A stretch of 7,943 nucleotides of DNA from an uncultured Bacillaceae bacterium (lineage in GTDB: Bacteria; Bacillota; Bacilli; Caldalkalibacillales; Caldalkalibacillaceae), in assembly GCA_937967685.1 (NCBI GenBank), contig CALBTX010000159.1, positions 1 to 7,943 on the forward strand, given 5' to 3'. Made by a program: the position numbers and the translations under genes. Shown piece after piece: positions 5,648 to 7,943 of this stretch (within the stretch, counting starts at the first letter, position 1; every line of letters starts with the position of its first letter). Under the pieces are notes generated by a model. It was not told the origin of the DNA and made no database searches. It was given only the letters and a program-made list of their open reading frames with translations.

Positions 5648-6952
5648 ATGGCCCTCGTCGTTTCAGGGGGTCTTGATACTCCCTTGCCCAGGATGGTTCC
5701 GGTCAAACAGAAATTTGAAGCGCCCGTTATCGAAGATATTCAGGCTGCCATGGAAAGCGAACTGTCCAAACCAGAGATACGCAATGCCATTCGTCCCGGC
5801 GATCGGGTGGCAGTAGGCGTGGGTAGCCGTGGTATTGCCCATTTGAAACGAATGACAGCAGCTATCATTCGTGAATTGCTGAAGTGGGGCGCCCGTCCGT
5901 TTATCGTTCCGGCGATGGGGAGTCACGGTGGTGCCACGGGAGAAGGGCAGAAACAGGTATTGGCGGAATACGGCATCACTGAAGAAAGTATGCAAGTCCC
6001 CATTGTTTCAAGCATGGATGTCTCCCAAATCGGCCGTTTAGATTGCGGGATGCCCGTATATCTGGATCAGGAAGCCGCACGGGCCGACGCGATTATTTTT
6101 ATCAATCGGGTCAAACCACATACAAGTTTTAAAGGAGACTATGAAAGCGGTTTGTTGAAAATGATGGCCATCGGCTTGGGGCGTCATGCGGGAGCCACTG
6201 CCCTGCATCAACGTCCTCTGGCCGACATGCCCCGTTTATTGCCTCAAATGGCGCAAATGTACATTCAGAAGACGCCGATTAAATTCGGTGTGGCCGTTTT
6301 GGAAAACGCATATGACCAGACGGCAAAAATAGAAGCGATACCCGCGGATCAACTGATTGCCCGGGAAAAACAATTGTTAATGGAAGCGAAAGCGTACATG
6401 CCGAGGTTGCTTCCAGCCAAGATTGACGTGCTGATCGTGTCTGAAATCGGTAAAAATATTAGCGGTTCCGGGATGGATCCGAATATCACCGGAAGGGCGG
6501 CTTCAAAAGCGCCCCAGACGTTCAACGCCCCGGATATTGAAAGAATGGTTGTCCTCGGCCTGACACCGGAAACGAAGGGCAATGCCTGCGGGATTGGCGT
6601 AGCTGACGTCACTACGGAAAAAGTGTTTCGCAGCATCAATTTGGAGTATATGTACGCCAATGTGATTACTTCCAAAGTGTTGGCATCAGCCAAGATTCCG
6701 TTGATCATGCCGAATGATCGGGATGCGATACGCGTTGCCTTAAAAACGTGTTACGCTGCGGATGTGGAGCAACCTCGCCTCGTTTGGATCAAGAACACGT
6801 TAGCCTTAGGACGGATCTGGGTTTCCGAGGCGCTCATTCCTGAGGTGGAACAGCATGACAGGATGGAAGTCGTCGGGCATCCCAGGGAAATTATTTTCGA
6901 CGAAAGAGGATATATCAAGGAAGATTTGTGGGAGGAGGCAAATCAAACATGA
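5648..6952 (+). CDS. LarA-like nickel-pincer-dependent racemase/epimerase homologue
   Basis: This 434-residue protein belongs to the LarA (lactate racemase, Lar_N/DUF2088) family, at about the usual length. LarA enzymes invert the alpha-hydroxyl carbon of 2-hydroxy-acids by hydride transfer to a nickel-pincer nucleotide bound covalently to a lysine. The key residues of characterised LarA can be placed: R61 (GSRGI, for R75), H93 (GSHGGA, for H108), H158 (RVKPH, for H174), K171 (GLLK, cofactor lysine, for K184) and H187 (ATALH, nickel ligand, for H200). The 16-residue spacing from K171 to H187 is the same as in LarA; the H158-K171 gap is three residues longer. The C-terminal half (about 255-420) contains the ISGSGMDPNITGR segment. 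Because the operon handles sugar acids, a C2 epimerase of an aldonate or aldarate (for example gluconate to mannonate) is a better guess than a lactate racemase. The cofactor-building genes larB, larC and larE are not in the window. The start follows GGAGG at 5636-5640, and the stop overlaps the next gene. Confidence 0.82.
   Translation: MALVVSGGLDTPLPRMVPVKQKFEAPVIEDIQAAMESELSKPEIRNAIRPGDRVAVGVGSRGIAHLKRMTAAIIRELLKWGARPFIVPAMGSHGGATGEGQKQVLAEYGITEESMQVPIVSSMDVSQIGRLDCGMPVYLDQEAARADAIIFINRVKPHTSFKGDYESGLLKMMAIGLGRHAGATALHQRPLADMPRLLPQMAQMYIQKTPIKFGVAVLENAYDQTAKIEAIPADQLIAREKQLLMEAKAYMPRLLPAKIDVLIVSEIGKNISGSGMDPNITGRAASKAPQTFNAPDIERMVVLGLTPETKGNACGIGVADVTTEKVFRSINLEYMYANVITSKVLASAKIPLIMPNDRDAIRVALKTCYAADVEQPRLVWIKNTLALGRIWVSEALIPEVEQHDRMEVVGHPREIIFDERGYIKEDLWEEANQT
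6931..6938 (+). promoter_or_regulatory. Ribosome binding site fixing the kdgD-like start
   Basis: GGAGGAGG lies ten bases before the ATG at 6949, inside the end of the LarA-like gene. The ATG overlaps the preceding TGA as ATGA, implying translational coupling. The in-frame GTG at 6928 lies upstream of this site and would add seven residues absent from the family. Confidence 0.75.
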
Positions 6953-7875
6953 ACGAGAAACTGCCGCGGGGTATTTTAGGCTTTCCGGTCACCCCTTTTA
7001 ACAAACAGGGTCAGCTGGATGAACAAGCATTGGCTGAAAATATTCGCTTTTTAGTACGGGAAGGATTGGAAGCGATCTTTGTTTGCGCGGGCGCAGGTGA
7101 ATTCCAATCGCTGGCTGTCCGTGAATACGAAGCGATGATCGAGGTCGCTGTGGCAGAAGTCAAAGGGCAGGTCCCTGTTTATACAGGCGTGGGCGGCAAT
7201 ATTTCCGCAGCCGTTGAATTGGCGACGATTTCCGAGCAGAAAGGGGCCGACGGATATTTGATTCTCCCACCTTACTTAATTCACGGGGAGCAGGAAGGTT
7301 TGTTTCAATATTTCAAGACGATTATCGAAAGCACCCCTTTGAAAGCAATCATCTACCAGCGGGATCATGCCGTTTTCAGCGCTGAGACGGTGCAGCGGTT
7401 AAGCGAATATCCCCAAGTGATCGGTTTGAAAGACGGCTATGGCAACATTGAACGCAATATTGAATTGACACAGGCGCTCGGCGATCGCCTCATCTGGATG
7501 AACGGGATGCCTCTGGCCGAGGTGACGATGCCAGCTTATTACGCGATAGGGTTTGACACTTATTCGTCGGCCATTTCAAATTATATTCCACACATATCCA
7601 GAATGTTTTTCGAGGCTTTGAAACGAAATCACCGTCAACTTGTGCACGAACTGTACCAAAAGGTCATTCTGCCCATCCATCACATTAGAAAAATGAAAAA
7701 AGGGTATGCCGTCTCATTGATTAAAGCGGGGATGGAGATTATGGGTCTTCCGGTCGGCCAGCATGTGAGACCCCCCATCATCCCGGTTGAAAAGGAACAT
7801 TACAGCCAACTGGAAAAAATCATCGGCAAGGCGCTTGAATCGTATCCTCCGACAAGACCGTCGTCCACATTTTAA
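6949..7875 (+). CDS. kdgD: DapA-superfamily lyase resembling 5-dehydro-4-deoxyglucarate dehydratase (KdgD)
   Basis: This 308-residue class I aldolase-type TIM barrel of the DHDPS/NAL superfamily matches KdgD in length and along most of its sequence. KdgD (EC 4.2.1.41) dehydrates and decarboxylates 5-dehydro-4-deoxyglucarate to 2,5-dioxopentanoate in glucarate/galactarate breakdown. The Schiff-base lysine is K161 (GLKDGYGNIE) and the partner tyrosine is Y136 (IIYQR). KdgD-like segments are GFPVTPF (11-17), GAGEFQSL (48-55), GADGYLILPPYL (99-110), GMPLAEV (186-192), TYSSAISNYIP (204-214) and KGYAVSLIKAG (251-261). Differences are Y-Q-R where KdgD usually has Y-N-R, and CAGAGEF where it has AGGTGEF. 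The enzyme could therefore act on a related 2-keto-3-deoxy acid, or as an aldolase. It is the last identifiable gene of the operon. The product 2,5-dioxopentanoate would need an aldehyde dehydrogenase, which is not in the window. Confidence 0.8.
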   Translation: MNEKLPRGILGFPVTPFNKQGQLDEQALAENIRFLVREGLEAIFVCAGAGEFQSLAVREYEAMIEVAVAEVKGQVPVYTGVGGNISAAVELATISEQKGADGYLILPPYLIHGEQEGLFQYFKTIIESTPLKAIIYQRDHAVFSAETVQRLSEYPQVIGLKDGYGNIERNIELTQALGDRLIWMNGMPLAEVTMPAYYAIGFDTYSSAISNYIPHISRMFFEALKRNHRQLVHELYQKVILPIHHIRKMKKGYAVSLIKAGMEIMGLPVGQHVRPPIIPVEKEHYSQLEKIIGKALESYPPTRPSSTF

Positions 7876-7943
7876 GTGCATGCCAAAGTGAATCATTTCA
7901 CCGTGCATTCCGTCACCAATGATCGCATGATGGTGCGCACAGC
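7876..7943 (+). other. Downstream edge, open frame of uncertain meaning
   Basis: After the kdgD-like stop, the frame beginning GTG at 7876 stays open to the window edge, with other possible starts at GTG 7888, ATG 7927 and ATG 7930. It reads VHAKVNHFTVHSVTNDRMM and onward. No Shine-Dalgarno is visible before any of these starts, and no family is recognised in so short a stretch. A small inverted repeat (GTGAA-TCAT-TTCAC, 7888-7901) has no T-run after it, so no terminator is seen. Either another operon gene begins here or this is intergenic sequence. Confidence 0.2.

Noticed and set aside
7888..7901. Small palindrome GTGAATCATTTCAC after the last gene as a terminator.
   Set aside because: The stem is only five bases and no T-run follows.
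7714..7908. Reverse-strand open frame across the end of the kdgD-like gene.
   Set aside because: It overlaps the conserved C-terminal part of the kdgD-like protein, and no family is recognised in its translation.

Overview
The window holds seven complete genes, all on the + strand and tightly packed, reading as one catabolic operon for a hydroxy-acid, most likely a sugar acid (aldonate or aldarate). The order is enolase-superfamily dehydratase-like gene, UxuA-like mannonate dehydratase, TctB, TctA, TctC (a complete tripartite tricarboxylate transporter), LarA-like racemase/epimerase, and KdgD-like lyase of the DapA family. No RNA gene, insertion sequence, CRISPR array or phage gene is visible, and no gap between genes exceeds about 80 bases.

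The organism looks like a Gram-positive member of the Bacillota, probably Bacillaceae-like. Purine-rich Shine-Dalgarno sequences (AAGGAGGG, GGAGGGG, GGAGGAGG) precede almost every gene. The transporter's binding protein is a lipoprotein with a lipobox and a long acidic linker, where a Gram-negative relative would be a free periplasmic protein. Base composition looks intermediate. The acidic linker would suit an alkaliphile or halotolerant species, but this is only a hint.

Layout: 1-66 is an A-rich leader with a short direct repeat. 67-1260 and 1265-2281 are two unrelated dehydratase-type enzymes separated by four bases. A possible 17-codon ORF at 2311-2364 ends in an ATGA overlap with tctB. 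2361-5573 is tctB-tctA-tctC, with a hairpin between tctA and tctC. A pair of near-identical 22-base hairpin-forming repeats spans the end of tctC and the gap after it. 5648-6952 is the LarA homologue, whose stop overlaps (ATGA) the start of the kdgD-like gene at 6949-7875. The last 68 bases have an open frame but no assignable gene.

How the genes may work together (inference): TctC captures an organic or sugar acid outside the cell and TctAB imports it. The LarA homologue, which keeps the residues that hold and use the nickel-pincer cofactor, would invert the alpha-hydroxyl carbon. One or both dehydratases would then make a 2-keto-3-deoxy acid, and the KdgD-like enzyme would process it. A gluconate/mannonate interconversion followed by mannonate dehydration is the simplest reading. 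The KdgD-like last step points instead to a diacid such as glucarate or galactarate. The catalytic centres of both dehydratases look altered, so the true substrate may not be a standard one. This unusual combination is the most interesting thing in the window.
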